64,000 bases of DNA from contig OY282369.1 of the NCBI GenBank assembly GCA_958295735.1, forward strand, positions 1,162,161-1,226,160, read 5' to 3'. Position 1 is the first letter of the stretch, and each line of letters opens with the position of its first letter. Both the position numbers and the translations under genes were made by a program. Below are positions 46,435 to 55,725 of this stretch, in pieces. Below the pieces are notes generated by a model. That model saw nothing but the letters and a program-made list of their open reading frames with translations. It did no database searches and was not told the DNA's origin. This DNA is from an uncultured Candidatus Cenarchaeum sp. (GTDB lineage Archaea; Thermoproteota; Nitrososphaeria; Nitrososphaerales; Nitrosopumilaceae).

Positions 46435-47609
46435 TGTGCGATCCCGAAATCATTTCGCATCCTAGCTAGCAAGATACTCCTCCCCCGTGTACTCGTCTTT
46501 GACTGTTTGCCCCTTTTCGGGCATCTTCCGCGCGAACGCCCTGGCGGGCGTCTCCAGCGTGCTCTGGTCAAGGGAGTCGTGGGGCCTGTCGCGGTTGTAC
46601 CGCTGGACGAACTCGCCTATCCCGCTGAACCACTTGATCTTCCTCTGGATCTCGCCGTGGAACCTCTCCAGCTTGCCGTTGGTCCGGGGATGCCCCACCC
46701 CCGCCAGGATGTGCCTTATGCCCAGCTCGGCCAGCCTCCTCTCGAACTCCGTCCTGCCGCGCTTCCTGGCCTCGGACTCGTTGGCGTAGAACTGGGACCC
46801 GTGGTCGGTCATGATGGAGGCGGGCCTGCCGTGCTCGGCCATGGCCTTCTCTAGCACCTCCAGGGCGTGCTTCCCCGTGGCCTCGTCGAACACGCCGTAG
46901 CCCGCGATGAACCGCGAGGCGTCGTCCTGGTACGCTATGAACCACCTCCCGTCGGGGAGCAGCTTGTAGTCGGTGTGCCACAGGGAGTTGGAGTGCGTCC
47001 TCTCGTACCTGATCCACTTGCGCCTCCTGCTCTTCTTCGGGTGCTCCACCGCCATCCCCTTCTCCTTCAGCACGCGGTGGATGGCGTTGTGGGGTATGCG
47101 GATCCTCGCCGTGACCGCCATGATCCGCTCCAGCCGGGACGCGCCCGTCCTGCACTGGAGGAACGCCCTCTCCACCGAGATCTTGACGTGGTCCTGGATC
47201 TCCTTCCTCGGCCTTCCCGGCATGCCCAGCGCGGGCACCTCCCCCGTCCTGCGGTACTGGGCGCAGATCTGCTGCACGCGGCGCGGCGAGACCTCCATCC
47301 GGGCCGCGATCTCGACGCTCCGGACCCCCTTCTTCATCTCGTCCACTACCCACTTCACCTTGACGGGATCCAGTTTCGCCATCACTACGTACCTCCTTCG
47401 CCGCGTCACTACGTAACGTTTTCGCCATGGGGAGCGCTCGGGACCCCCACACACCTTCATTTCCACTCTGGCCGCGCGGCGGGCCAGCCCGCCGGCCAGC
47501 CCGCCGGCCAGGATGCGAAATGATTTCGGAATCACCCCGCCGGCCCCTCCCCCGCGAACCCCCCGGTCCAGGCGTGGATCGGCATGCGAAATGATTTCGG
47601 GATTGTACA
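46435..47609 (-). mobile_element. IS481-type element, intact (1175 bp)
   Basis: Ends TGTGCGATCCCGAAATCA (46435) and TGTACAATCCCGAAATCA (complement, ending 47609), flanked by a perfect 15-bp duplication GTGGATCTAATTAAT (46420-46434 and 47610-47624). TGT ends and long duplications fit IS481. The right end carries a second internal copy of the terminal repeat at about 47514-47535. Confidence 0.95.
46462..47382 (-). CDS. IS481-type transposase, intact
   Basis: 306 residues from ATG 47382. The helix-turn-helix domain (SVEIAARMEVSPRRVQQICA) is followed by an rve-type integrase core: SNSLWHTDYKLLPDGRWFIA (first Asp), ASIMTDHGSQFYANESEARK (second Asp) and HPRTNGKLERFHGEIQRKIK (Glu). The C-terminus ends PEKGQTVKDEYTGEEYLAS. 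Probably active given the perfect target duplication. Confidence 0.93.
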   Translation of the reverse strand: MAKLDPVKVKWVVDEMKKGVRSVEIAARMEVSPRRVQQICAQYRRTGEVPALGMPGRPRKEIQDHVKISVERAFLQCRTGASRLERIMAVTARIRIPHNAIHRVLKEKGMAVEHPKKSRRRKWIRYERTHSNSLWHTDYKLLPDGRWFIAYQDDASRFIAGYGVFDEATGKHALEVLEKAMAEHGRPASIMTDHGSQFYANESEARKRGRTEFERRLAELGIRHILAGVGHPRTNGKLERFHGEIQRKIKWFSGIGEFVQRYNRDRPHDSLDQSTLETPARAFARKMPEKGQTVKDEYTGEEYLAS

Positions 47610-47682
47610 GTGGATCTAATTAATAACAAATCATAAATTCTATGCCTTTTTTAGTATATAAGAGTAATGTGTAGTTCATCAT

Positions 47683-47802
47683 ATGGTTGAAATAAGCTCA
47701 TGCAACAAGGCAATTCCCCAGCACGTGACACTGGAGATCATGCATATTGACCAACAGATCAAAACAAGCTCACATTACAAGTTAAGGACCATGGCGCGAT
47801 AA
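47683..47802 (+). CDS. Possible small ORF behind a good TATA box
   Basis: A TATA-like run (TAGTATATAAGAG, 47652-47664) is centred about 25 nt before ATG 47683. The ORF is 39 codons long, beginning MVEISSCNKAIPQHVTLE, and ends inside an IS5-like relic. The distance fits a leaderless gene, but there is no homologue I can name and it may be chance. Confidence 0.25.
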   Translation: MVEISSCNKAIPQHVTLEIMHIDQQIKTSSHYKLRTMAR

Positions 47803-48047
47803 GATGGCATGCCAAACTCGCTCAAGCGGCAGCTTGCCGTGTGCGAGAACAAGATAAAGCGGCTGGAAACGGAACTGAGGGGCGAGAACGCGCTCTAGAA
47901 GTCGCCTGCCGCCGAAAAGAGGCTCCAGCGCGGCGATCACGCGTTCATGCACGCGGCCGAGATGCTGGACTATGTGAAGGGCCCCGCGCGCTTGAAGCGC
48001 TGGACCGGGGTGGATCTCGAGAAGTCCGGGTTCCTGCTGGGCAACTA
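47745..48047 (+). pseudogene. IS5-like transposase N-terminal fragment
   Basis: Matches the N-terminus of the 394-aa transposase (MPNSLKRQLAVCENKIKRLE; AAEKRLQRGDHAFMHAAEML) with a TAA after the initial MAR and a TAG replacing the Trp codon of NALWKSPA at about 47896. It is cut at a TA by element b (48048). Confidence 0.88.
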
Positions 48048-48250
48048 TAGCGCCGGAAAAAATCTTTGCAAATTTGAAAATTTGCTTGGAATGTTCATAA
48101 CAGGTAGTTTTCTACCCGCGCAACATGATGATGGATGCCGAGATTGATATCGCCTACAAGAAAGAAAAGGACGTCCGCAGGAAGGAAAGGTTGCACGCAA
48201 TCCGGTATGTCGTGCGCGCCAAAAAAATCTACACGGGGGCCGCGGGGCTG
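48048..48250 (+). mobile_element. IS630-type element b, 5' fragment
   Basis: Begins with the element-b end (TAGCGCCGGAAAAAATCTTT) after TA 48046-48047. The transposase starts at about 48125 (MMMDAEIDIAYKKEKDVRRK) and breaks off after YTGAAGL, where the next element is inserted. Confidence 0.88.
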
Positions 48251-50427
48251 GTGTGGACTCACGTCCACTTGCCAGCCACGCCTGATGGGGCGCCGCCACG
48301 CAGGCGAGCAGTGCGCCGGCAGGCGCGGGGCTGCCGGAAGGCGTGCATTCCGTCCTTCCGGAGGGCCGCGGGGCGCGCTGCGGGTCAACATTGTTTCGCC
48401 ATCTTGTCGCCAATTGTCAGTACGCGCGCTTAAGGCCCGCACGCGCGTAACACTAGACATGCCCGACTCTGAAACGGTGCTGGTGCGGAGGGAGCTGGTG
48501 GCGGTGACCCGCCGCATGACGGCCCTGGAGGCAAAACACGAGGAATACGTCGAGGACAGGCGTCGGGAGTCGGCCGAAACGCGTAGCGAAATTGACCGCC
48601 TCAGGGTAGTGGAGGCGCAGCACGCCGGCTGCGCCTAGACCAAGCTGGAACCTGACAGGCTGCGGGGCGAAAATGAACGCCTCATGGCCGAGTTGTCGGC
48701 GGCGCTGGGCAACAAGGCGGAGAACGCGGCGGCGGCCGCGCGAGGCAGAGGCGGCGGCCGCGATGCGGCCGGGGCGGAGAGGAGCGCCGCCTCCAAGCCG
48801 GCCGCCCCCGCCGCCAAGCCGGCCGGGCGGAGAAGGGCGCCGCCTGCGCGGGGTGCGGCGAGCTTGCCGCGAAGCTGAAAAAGGCCGAGAAGCGGATCAA
48901 CTCGTGCGACGGCTACAACAAGCCCGATGCGGAGAGGTACAACGCCGACAGGGCCAAGTTCCGCAGGGAGCGCGGCACATGCGACAGCGATCGCAAGCCG
49001 AGGAAGAAGATGGGCCCGCCCGTCGGGCACAAGGGGGTGTCGCACTCGCGCAAGTCGGAGGAGACGCGCTACGCCCGCCTTTCCGCGTGCGAGTTCTTCG
49101 GGCTGGCCGAGCATCTGCACGCGGAGCGGCCCTGCAACAAGCTCTACGTCGAGCTGGACGGCGCCGGGAAGATCAGAGCCTCCTGCATCTCGGCCGAGCG
49201 GGCCTGGTGCGCGAGGTGCTGCAGGATCAGCACGGCGGAGTCGGAGTCGATCCCGGGCACCCGCACGGGAATCAAGCTGCTCGGGTCCGCGGTCGCCTGC
49301 ATCGCGAAAGCGCTGGCGTACGCGTCCGTCGCCGAGCTCGTGGAGGAGCTGCACGGGTGCAGGTTCGCGCAGACCACCTTCATCAACGCCCACGAGGCCG
49401 CCGCCAACCTGCTGGAGCCGGGCGACCGGCGCGTCGCGGGGCACATCAAGAACAACAAAGGGTGCGGGCAGGCCGACGAGACCCCCATCAACGTGTGCGG
49501 GAAGCGGGGGTACGCGCGGCTGGTCTGCTGCGGGAATGCGGTGCGCGCGGGGTTCCTACACAGCAGGGCCGCGGCCGTGCTGGACCTGTACTTTCCCTAG
49601 GTGAAAGGCAAGCCGATGGTGACCGACGGGTACTCGGGGTACAACGGGATAGACGTGAGGCAGATCTGCCTCATCCACCTGTTGCGGCACGCCGAGAGCT
49701 TCGCGATCCGCGCCGATGCGGAGAACCGGGAGCTGTACCTGCTGCCGTACCTGCGGCTCCGCTACACGTACAGGAGGATCTCCCGCATCGACACGGCGGA
49801 CGAGGCCGCCATCCGGGAGCTGGAGAGGCAGGTGCTGGAGATCGCGGGAGGGTACGGCGAGAAGCACGCGATGCGCACCGCCCTCGTCAACGCGCTGCCC
49901 CACATGTTCACGTTCCTGAGGCATCCCGGCATGCCCTGCCGGAACGACAGGGCCGAGCAGGCGATACACGAGGGGCCGGCCAGGGAAAAGAGGTCGCGCC
50001 GCCAGCTGAGGAGCGCGGCCGGCATGCGCCGCCTCTCCATAACGTGCACCGTGTTCCAGACGTGCAGGCGCCTGGGAATATGGCCGTCGACAGCGCTGAA
50101 GGCCCTCCGCGCCGACCCGGAATGGGGCATGTTCGCGCATCCCGCCACCGGGCCGCCGAGGGCCCCGGCGGCGGCGGTAGCCGCCTGACCGCCGGCAGCG
50201 GCCCGCGCGATGCCGCCCCGCGCGCGCCGGAATAGCGCGGGCGGCAGCATTCGCCCCGGATGCCGGCACGGCCCCGGGCGGGGCCCGCCCCGGCGGCGGA
50301 TCGGGCGCGATGCGGCGCCGGCTTGGCGGGGACGGGCCCCGCGGCGCCGGCTTGGCGGGGACGGGCCCCGCGGCGCCGGCCGGTGGCAGCTTTCGGGCGC
50401 GGCCGGCAAGTGGACGTGAGTCCACAC
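48251..50427 (+). mobile_element. IS66-like element with GTGTGGACTCACGTCCAC ends (2177 bp)
   Basis: Perfect 18-bp inverted ends at 48251-48268 and 50410-50427. No target duplication is visible. A solo end lies at 27359. The ends resemble those of the 92-bp MITEs. A 29-bp tandem duplication lies near 50337-50394 inside the right end. Confidence 0.9.
48459..50188 (+). pseudogene. IS66-like transposase with two amber codons and a frameshift
   Basis: From ATG 48459: a coiled-coil region (VAVTRRMTALEAKHEEYVED), TAG at 48636-48638, a frameshift near 48830, then ACAGCGELAAKLKKAEKRIN, the zinc-ribbon and DDE regions (LYVELDGAGKIRAS; VTDGYSGYNGI after a second TAG at 49598-49600; CRNDRAEQAIHEGPAREKRS). 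Reading through the ambers preserves the frame and the homology. It is formally a pseudogene; readthrough cannot be excluded. Confidence 0.8.
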
Positions 50428-50443
50428 ACTAGCGACTCTGTAA

Positions 50444-50455
50444 CATATATAAATA
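50444..50455 (+). promoter_or_regulatory. TATA box upstream of the membrane protein region
   Basis: CATATATAAATA, a strong archaeal-type box 17 bp after the end of the transposable element. It would start a transcript near 50475, about 260 nt upstream of the 50736 gene. Confidence 0.6.
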
Positions 50456-50462
50456 CCAAGGA

Positions 50463-50720
50463 GTGATTTGCATGCTAGGTGTTGGTAGTACGACATGCGA
50501 TGCATCGGACTGCTTTGGCATATCAGGATCGAGTCAGCTAGCGCGTTGTTGCCGGCCTAAGCGCTGGAACGATTCCGCTGGTTGTAGCTCGTGTGCGGTA
50601 GGGAGGCGGTCAACTATGCGTGCCCGTGGTGGCACGAGCAGATTCTGCACGGGTTTCAGTCGTGCAACAACTCTGCGCCATCTATGCACTTGCTCGCGCG
50701 ATGGTGGGTGCGGTGCCTGA
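50463..50720 (+). other. Leader or small cysteine-rich ORF, undecided
   Basis: The stretch between the TATA box and the membrane protein gene could be an 85-codon ORF (with ATG at 50472) with 12 cysteines, or a non-coding leader/RNA. I recognise neither a protein family nor a known RNA. The frame ends just before the next gene. Confidence 0.3.
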
Positions 50721-50735
50721 TTTGGGGAGGATGGC

Positions 50736-51191
50736 ATGAAAAAAGTTACCGCAGAATGGATGGGGAGGAGATGGTTTGAGTTCCGCACAGGGTACGCCAC
50801 GTACATTTCGTTTGCCTTTGGTTTTTCAAATTTCATATTGATCCTGTATGGTTTAACCGACCTCTTCAATGATGTTCCTCTACACTTGTTTGGAATCGCG
50901 ATATTTTCCGTGTTGTTGCCCCTCGCCATAATCATCGGATACGAGCACAACCGCATACAGCAAAAGACTGAAAGCAGGCAGCTACAGCACCTTCATCCGT
51001 ACAACAACGTGATAATACCAGAGTCCAAAGAAGTGTTGCATGTGAAGTACGTCTTGGGAATGCTTGACTGGATGATCGCGTCTACCAAGGACAAGGAGGT
51101 TGTCGACAACCTCACAAGGATAAAGCGGGCATACGCTAGGCTCTTGGATGGCGAAGAGGCAACAGCTTCTATGAGCAAAGAAAGCATATGA
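50736..51191 (+). CDS. Small membrane protein of unknown function
   Basis: 151 residues from ATG 50736, preceded by GGGGAGG, a plausible ribosome-binding site, fitting a gene internal to a transcript. Two hydrophobic helices lie at about residues 22-42 (ISFAFGFSNFILILYGLT) and 50-70 (LFGIAIFSVLLPLAIIIGY), followed by a polar cytoplasmic tail (DWMIASTKDKEVVDNLTRIK). The gene is much less GC-rich than its neighbours and is the only intact non-transposon gene between 47.6 and 54 kb. No family recognised. Confidence 0.7.
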   Translation: MKKVTAEWMGRRWFEFRTGYATYISFAFGFSNFILILYGLTDLFNDVPLHLFGIAIFSVLLPLAIIIGYEHNRIQQKTESRQLQHLHPYNNVIIPESKEVLHVKYVLGMLDWMIASTKDKEVVDNLTRIKRAYARLLDGEEATASMSKESI

Positions 51192-51220
51192 ATTGTCAAG
51201 GACCCTGCGCCAGAAGATGT

Positions 51221-51620
51221 GCATGAGATCAGCACCCCCTCGCGCGCGGGCGCGGTTCAGGGGCGCAGGGCCGTCTAGATCAGCTTCGCCACTTCCGCGG
51301 CCGCGCCCTTGCCGTGCGCCCTCTAGGTCAGGACGCGCGCCACGAAGCTGGACAGGCGCCTCATGGCCGCAGGGCCGCCCTTGATCTGCCCGCTTATCTT
51401 GCAGAACACCACGACGTACCGTAGGGCGCGCTCCGAGGAGTCGTTAGTTGGCTCCGCTTCCGGGTATTCTACGAACGCGAGCCGGGCCGGCGTGGACCTC
51501 CCGATCTTGGCCGCCAGCTTTTCCAGCCGCTCGTCGCCCGATCCAGCGTGCCCCCCGGCATCACATCCATGGCCCGGCGTAGCCGCGCCGACGACGCCCC
51601 CCCGTCGCGCAGCCGCGGGG
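51221..51620 (-). pseudogene. IS66-type element, decayed end
   Basis: GCATGAGATCAGCACC at 51221 matches the IS66 terminal repeat. The minus-strand translation retains VAKLI, a TAG for Trp in VLTWRAHGKG, and EAEPTNDSSERALRYVVVFC-like sequence near 51400-51460. The remainder is eroded. Confidence 0.8.
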
Positions 51621-52440
51621 CCTCCGCGTACGTGCGCGACGGGCCCTCGCGCGCGAGGCGCGCGTCCGGATGCGCCCTGTCCGCGTCCGCGACGCGCTCG
51701 GCGTCGCGTGGCCCGTGCGCCCGGCGGCTCCGCCCCGGCCCGTGCAGGGGCGCAGGAAGCGGGTCCGTTTCAGAAAGCGGCACTCCGGCGCCGCGCGGCT
51801 CGCAAGTTGCACGGAACGAGGAATTCGCTCCACGGAATTTTTGACCCATGCTGCCGACCGGTGAAAATTTCGCCACGAATGGCGATGTTCAGGCAGCGGT
51901 TTGGCCCCAAAGGGCGAAATTTTTAGTGAACGGCGGCACGGCCGCACGCCTCGGCGGCTCGTCCCGATGCGCGGCGAGCGCCGGCATGCTCGGGGAGGCG
52001 GCCCCGGAGAACGCGGCGGCCGCGCCGCGCGGGGCCGCATGGCTGCTCGGTGCGCCTGCGGCGATTCCGGCAGGCAGTGGCCCGCGCTTGGCGGGCCGGG
52101 GGGCGTGGAAGGGACGGCGGGAAGTCGCACAGGGTTCGCGGCGCGCGGCCGCGCCCGGGGGAGATCTGCCGGAGCGCGGCATTGATCTGGCAGGCGGCCG
52201 CCACTGCCTCCCGCGGACCGGCGGCAGGCCGGGGAGGCTCATTTGGGCCGGGGAGGCGGAGATCGCGCACCGACAAGGCCTGCCAGAATTCGCCGCGTTC
52301 CGCGGCGGGCGGAGGCTCCGCAGCCAGCCGTACACGGGCAGCCCGGAGGCCCCGCCCGGGGAATTCTCCGCCAGGAAGGATACGGGGGCGATCGAAAAAA
52401 ACGACCCGCGACAGATCGAGGAGGACGCAAGCGAACAGGT
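51621..52440. other. GC-rich decayed region, nothing recognised
   Basis: No motif in any frame. A 12-bp inverted repeat (AAAATTTCGCC and GGCGAAATTTTT, about 51866-51922) is present, without an obvious role. Confidence 0.4.
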
Positions 52441-52810
52441 GACATGGTTTTCGTACAACATATCGACAAAAATTCACACAACAGGTTAAAGCCCCCTGCC
52501 GCGACACTGGCATGCCGAACTCGAGGGCGCGGCAGATGGCCATACTAGGGAACATGGGCAAGAGGAAGGATGCGGAACTGGAGCGCGAGTGGGCGCTCTG
52601 GAGGTCGCCCGCCACCGAAAAGAGGCTCGAGCGCGGCGATCCCGAGACCATGCACACGCAGGAGACGCCGGACTACATCATAAGAAACCCCAAGCGCCTG
52701 AAGGACTGCACCGGGAGGACGATCGGGGAGTTCAACTACTTGGCGCCCCCGTTCAACGAGCAGATCGATCGCACGTGCAACACCCCGCCGTTCAGGGACG
52801 GCGGCGCGGG
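52441..52810 (+). pseudogene. IS5-like transposase N-terminal fragment (second subgroup)
   Basis: From about 52512: MPNSRARQMAILGNMGKRKD and RLERGDPETMHTQETPDYII match the N-terminus of the transposase at 37413. It breaks after RDGGAG where the IS481 element begins; the rest is not found on the other side. Confidence 0.88.
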
Positions 52811-53974
52811 TGTGCGATCCCGAAATCATTTCGCGGCCTAGCTAGCAAGATACTCCTCCCCCGCGTACTCGTCTTTGACTGTTTGCCCCTTTTCGGGCAT
52901 CTTCCGCGCGAACGCCCTGGCGGGCGTCTCCAGCGTGCTCTGGTCCGGGGAGCCGCGGGGCCTGTCGCGGTTGCACCGCTGGACGAACTCGTCTATCCCG
53001 CTGAACCACTTGATCTTCCTCTGGATCTCGCCGCGGAACCTCTCCAGCTTGCCGTTGGTCTGGGGATGCCCCATGCCCGCCGGGATGTGCCTCACGCCCA
53101 GCTCGTCCAGCCTCCTCCCGGACTCCGTCCTGCCGCGCTTCCTGGCCTCGGACTCGCTGGCGCAGGACTGGGACCCGTGATCGGTCATGACGGAGGAGGG
53201 CCTGCCGTGCTCGGCCATGGCCTTCTCGAGCACCCCCGGGGCGCGCTTCCCCGTGTCCTCGTCGAACACGCCGTAGCCCGCGATGAACCGCGAGGCGTCG
53301 TCCTGGTACGCCATGAACCACCTCCCGTCGTCCAGCAGCTCGTAGCCGGCGTGCCACAGGGAGTTGGAGTGCGTCCTCTCGTACCTGACCCGCTCGCGCC
53401 TCCTGCTCTTCTTCGGGTGCTCCACCGCCATCCCCTTCTCCTTCAGCACGCGGTGGATGGTGTTGTGGGGTATGCGGATCCTCGCCGTGACCGCCATGAT
53501 CCGCTCCAGCCGGGACGCGCCCGTCCCGCACTGGAAGAACGCCTTCTCCACCGAGATCTTGACGTGGTCCTGGATCTCCTTCCTCGGCCTGCCCTGTACG
53601 CCCAGCGCGGGCACCTCCCCCGTCCTGCGGTACTGGGCGCAGATCTGCTGCACGCGGCGCGGCGAGACCTCCATCCGGGCCGCGATCCCGGCGCTCCGGC
53701 CCCCCCTTCTTCATCTCGTCCACTATCCACTTCACCCTGGCGGGATCCAGTTTCGCCATCACTACGTGCCTCTTTCGCCGAGTTCGTACGTAACGTTTTC
53801 GCCAAGGGGAGCGCGTAGGCCCCCCACACACCTTCATTTCAGCCCCGGCTGCGCGGCGGGCCAGCCCGCCGGCCAGGATGCGAAACGGTTTCGGGATCAC
53901 CCCGCCGGCTCCTTCCCCGCGAACCCCCCGTTCCATTCGTGGATCGGCATGCGAAATGATTTCGGGATTGTACA
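52811..53974 (-). mobile_element. IS481-type element, defective copy 2
   Basis: Ends TGTGCGATCCCGAAATCA (52811) and TGTACAATCCCGAAATCA (complement, ending 53974). No target duplication, so one flank was lost after insertion. It ends about 20 bp upstream of the TATA box of the FkbM gene. Confidence 0.9.
52838..53759 (-). pseudogene. IS481-type transposase, frameshifted
   Basis: Starts MAKLDPARVKWIVDEMKKG at 53759; one extra base in a 7-C run near 53700 breaks the frame. From 53674 the frame EVSPRRVQQICAQYRRTGE to EEYLAS is open. The first catalytic Asp is replaced (SLWHAGYELLDD against SLWHTDYKLLPD). Inactive. Confidence 0.9.
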
Positions 53975-53996
53975 ATACCTGATTCGCTCCCATATG

Positions 53997-54006
53997 TTTA
54001 TATATG
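53997..54006 (+). promoter_or_regulatory. TATA box of FkbM copy 2
   Basis: TTTATATATG centred 28 nt before the TTG start at 54029, indicating a leaderless message. Confidence 0.7.
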
Positions 54007-54028
54007 TTACAAAAATCTAGCGATAGTC

Positions 54029-55087
54029 TTGCCGGTACAACGTAATTTGTTCCAGCGCGCCGCGCGCAAGCTAGGCCGGCACCTCATAGGTCCTCCCCCT
54101 CCCCCTCCCCCTATCCCTCCCCCTCCCCCCCGGATCGATCTAGTAGATGCCGACGGCCTGTCGGTGTTTATGTACACCAACGATCACGGCTACTATCTGG
54201 AGCCGCATGAGCGCAGGCATTACAGCATTCTGTCGCATTCGGCGGATCTAGACGCTGGCCGCAAGCCTGCTTGTCCACCAGACGACCAATCCAGTGCCCA
54301 AGTCGGGAAGACTCTCCGGCACATCATGCGGACCGTCTGGGCCTCCGGCCACCCGTGCGATTACATAGATGTGGGTGCGCATTATGGAGTTACATCCATG
54401 CATATGGCGGCACACATAAAAGCGCACGGCATGGCCTGCCGGGTATTCGCTTTTGAGTGCGGCAAGGCGGCAGATTTGGCTCCCAAGAACATAACCCTAA
54501 ACCGATTGGACGACATAATCACGTTTGAGCGAAAAGCGGTGGCCCACATGTCGATCCCACAACTGTTGACATACGAGCAAACCCATTTGGAAGCTGGCAG
54601 CATCGTCACCAATTCGCAACCTGCCGCCGACGCCTCGTACGTAGCCGACGCCGTCACCTTGGACGGGTACTTTTCGGGATGCGACCGCCAACTACTAGCA
54701 AAAATAGATGTAGAGGGCGGCGAGCCTCTGGTGCTAGCAGGTGCCAAACAACTAATGTGCAGTAGCCTTCCTCCCGCGGTTATTATGGAATACCATCCGC
54801 CCAACCTCATGCGCGATGGTGCCGATCCTTCAACAATACTAGATGCATACGCGGACGATTTTTCGTTATTCGCTTTTGAGCCCGCTCCAACTCCTGCCGC
54901 CATATCGCCTCCTGCCGCCACGGTCTACGAGGTGGCTCCAGATGCCATGGACTCGTTGACCGCGCACATCATGGGCACGGCCCGCCTTTGGTGCGACATA
55001 CTGCTCCTTCCCAAGTCGGCCGCCTTTTACGACGAGACGAGGCGCTTCTTGGAAAAGGCCTCCAACTATGTGACCGCCCCGTTCTAG
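54029..55087 (+). CDS. FkbM-family methyltransferase, copy 2
   Basis: 352 residues from TTG 54029, placed by the TATA box at 53997-54006. The basic N-terminus FQRAARKLGRHLIGPP is followed by a polyproline linker coded by CCTCCC-type repeats (54088-54132). Motif I is YIDVGAHYGVTSMHMA (Asn of the usual GANxG is His here) and the second family block is LLAKIDVEGGEPLVLAGAKQ. Predicted to O-methylate a sugar in the surface glycan. It is less GC-rich than copy 1 (10249-11322) but collinear over its whole length. Confidence 0.88.
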   Translation: MPVQRNLFQRAARKLGRHLIGPPPPPPPIPPPPPRIDLVDADGLSVFMYTNDHGYYLEPHERRHYSILSHSADLDAGRKPACPPDDQSSAQVGKTLRHIMRTVWASGHPCDYIDVGAHYGVTSMHMAAHIKAHGMACRVFAFECGKAADLAPKNITLNRLDDIITFERKAVAHMSIPQLLTYEQTHLEAGSIVTNSQPAADASYVADAVTLDGYFSGCDRQLLAKIDVEGGEPLVLAGAKQLMCSSLPPAVIMEYHPPNLMRDGADPSTILDAYADDFSLFAFEPAPTPAAISPPAATVYEVAPDAMDSLTAHIMGTARLWCDILLLPKSAAFYDETRRFLEKASNYVTAPF

Positions 55088-55139
55088 CCGGCCGCACGCG
55101 CTAGAAGATGTTATATCGAATCTGATCTAGGATGAGCGC

Positions 55140-55680
55140 CGTCCTCCCGCCGTTGATCCCGAGAACCGTAGTAAACACATGTAGGAATAGACTATTCGGT
55201 AATCTGCGGCCGGCACGCCCGGCGGATGCTGGTTTTGCGCGCAGTTGCGGCAAGCCGGGCCGCCGCGCGGGAGCCGGATCGGCTTTTGCAAGGCGGCGGG
55301 GCGCGGGACGGCCGGCATCGCCGCAGAAAAGGGGCGCGGAAAACCGCGCGTGCGAACGGGGGCAGCCGGGGGGCGCCGCGGCCAGCTCGGCCACGATGAT
55401 TCCGCTAGGCTGTTCGGCTGCCTGATGTGCTGGCCGCGGCACCCCGCCGGCAGTCCCCGTTCGCGCGCGCGGGCGCGCGCGGTCATTCGCGCCCCCGGGG
55501 CCCATTTTCCGCAACGCCGCGGCCGTTCGCGCCCCGCCGCGCGGCGGAAGGCCCGATCCGCCCCGCCGCGCGGCGGCCCGGCTTGCCGCAACCGCGCGCA
55601 AAACCGGCATCCGCTGGGCGTGCCGGCCAAAAACCATCAAGCAGTCTGTTTCATTATTACTTTTACTGCAGAAAGACGGC
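55140..55680. repeat. Large imperfect palindrome of transposon tails
   Basis: Arms of about 200 bp, 55195-55425 and 55425-55645, are inverted copies of the GC-rich tail also seen at 31245-31437. Shared blocks include GGCACGCCC, GCGGATGC and TTTTGCGCGC. It appears to be two element-c type 3' ends joined head to head. No gene. Confidence 0.75.
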
Positions 55681-55725
55681 CGGGCCGCGCCCCCGGCGCG
55701 CCCCCGCGGCGGGCGGCGGCCCGCC

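Noticed and set aside
50463-50720. SRP RNA, RNase P RNA or tRNA upstream of the membrane protein
   Set aside because: I looked for the conserved cores of these RNAs and did not find them; left as undecided leader.
51866-51922. Inverted repeat as a transcription terminator
   Set aside because: The loop is too long, there is no adjacent gene end, and archaeal terminators are usually T-tracts.
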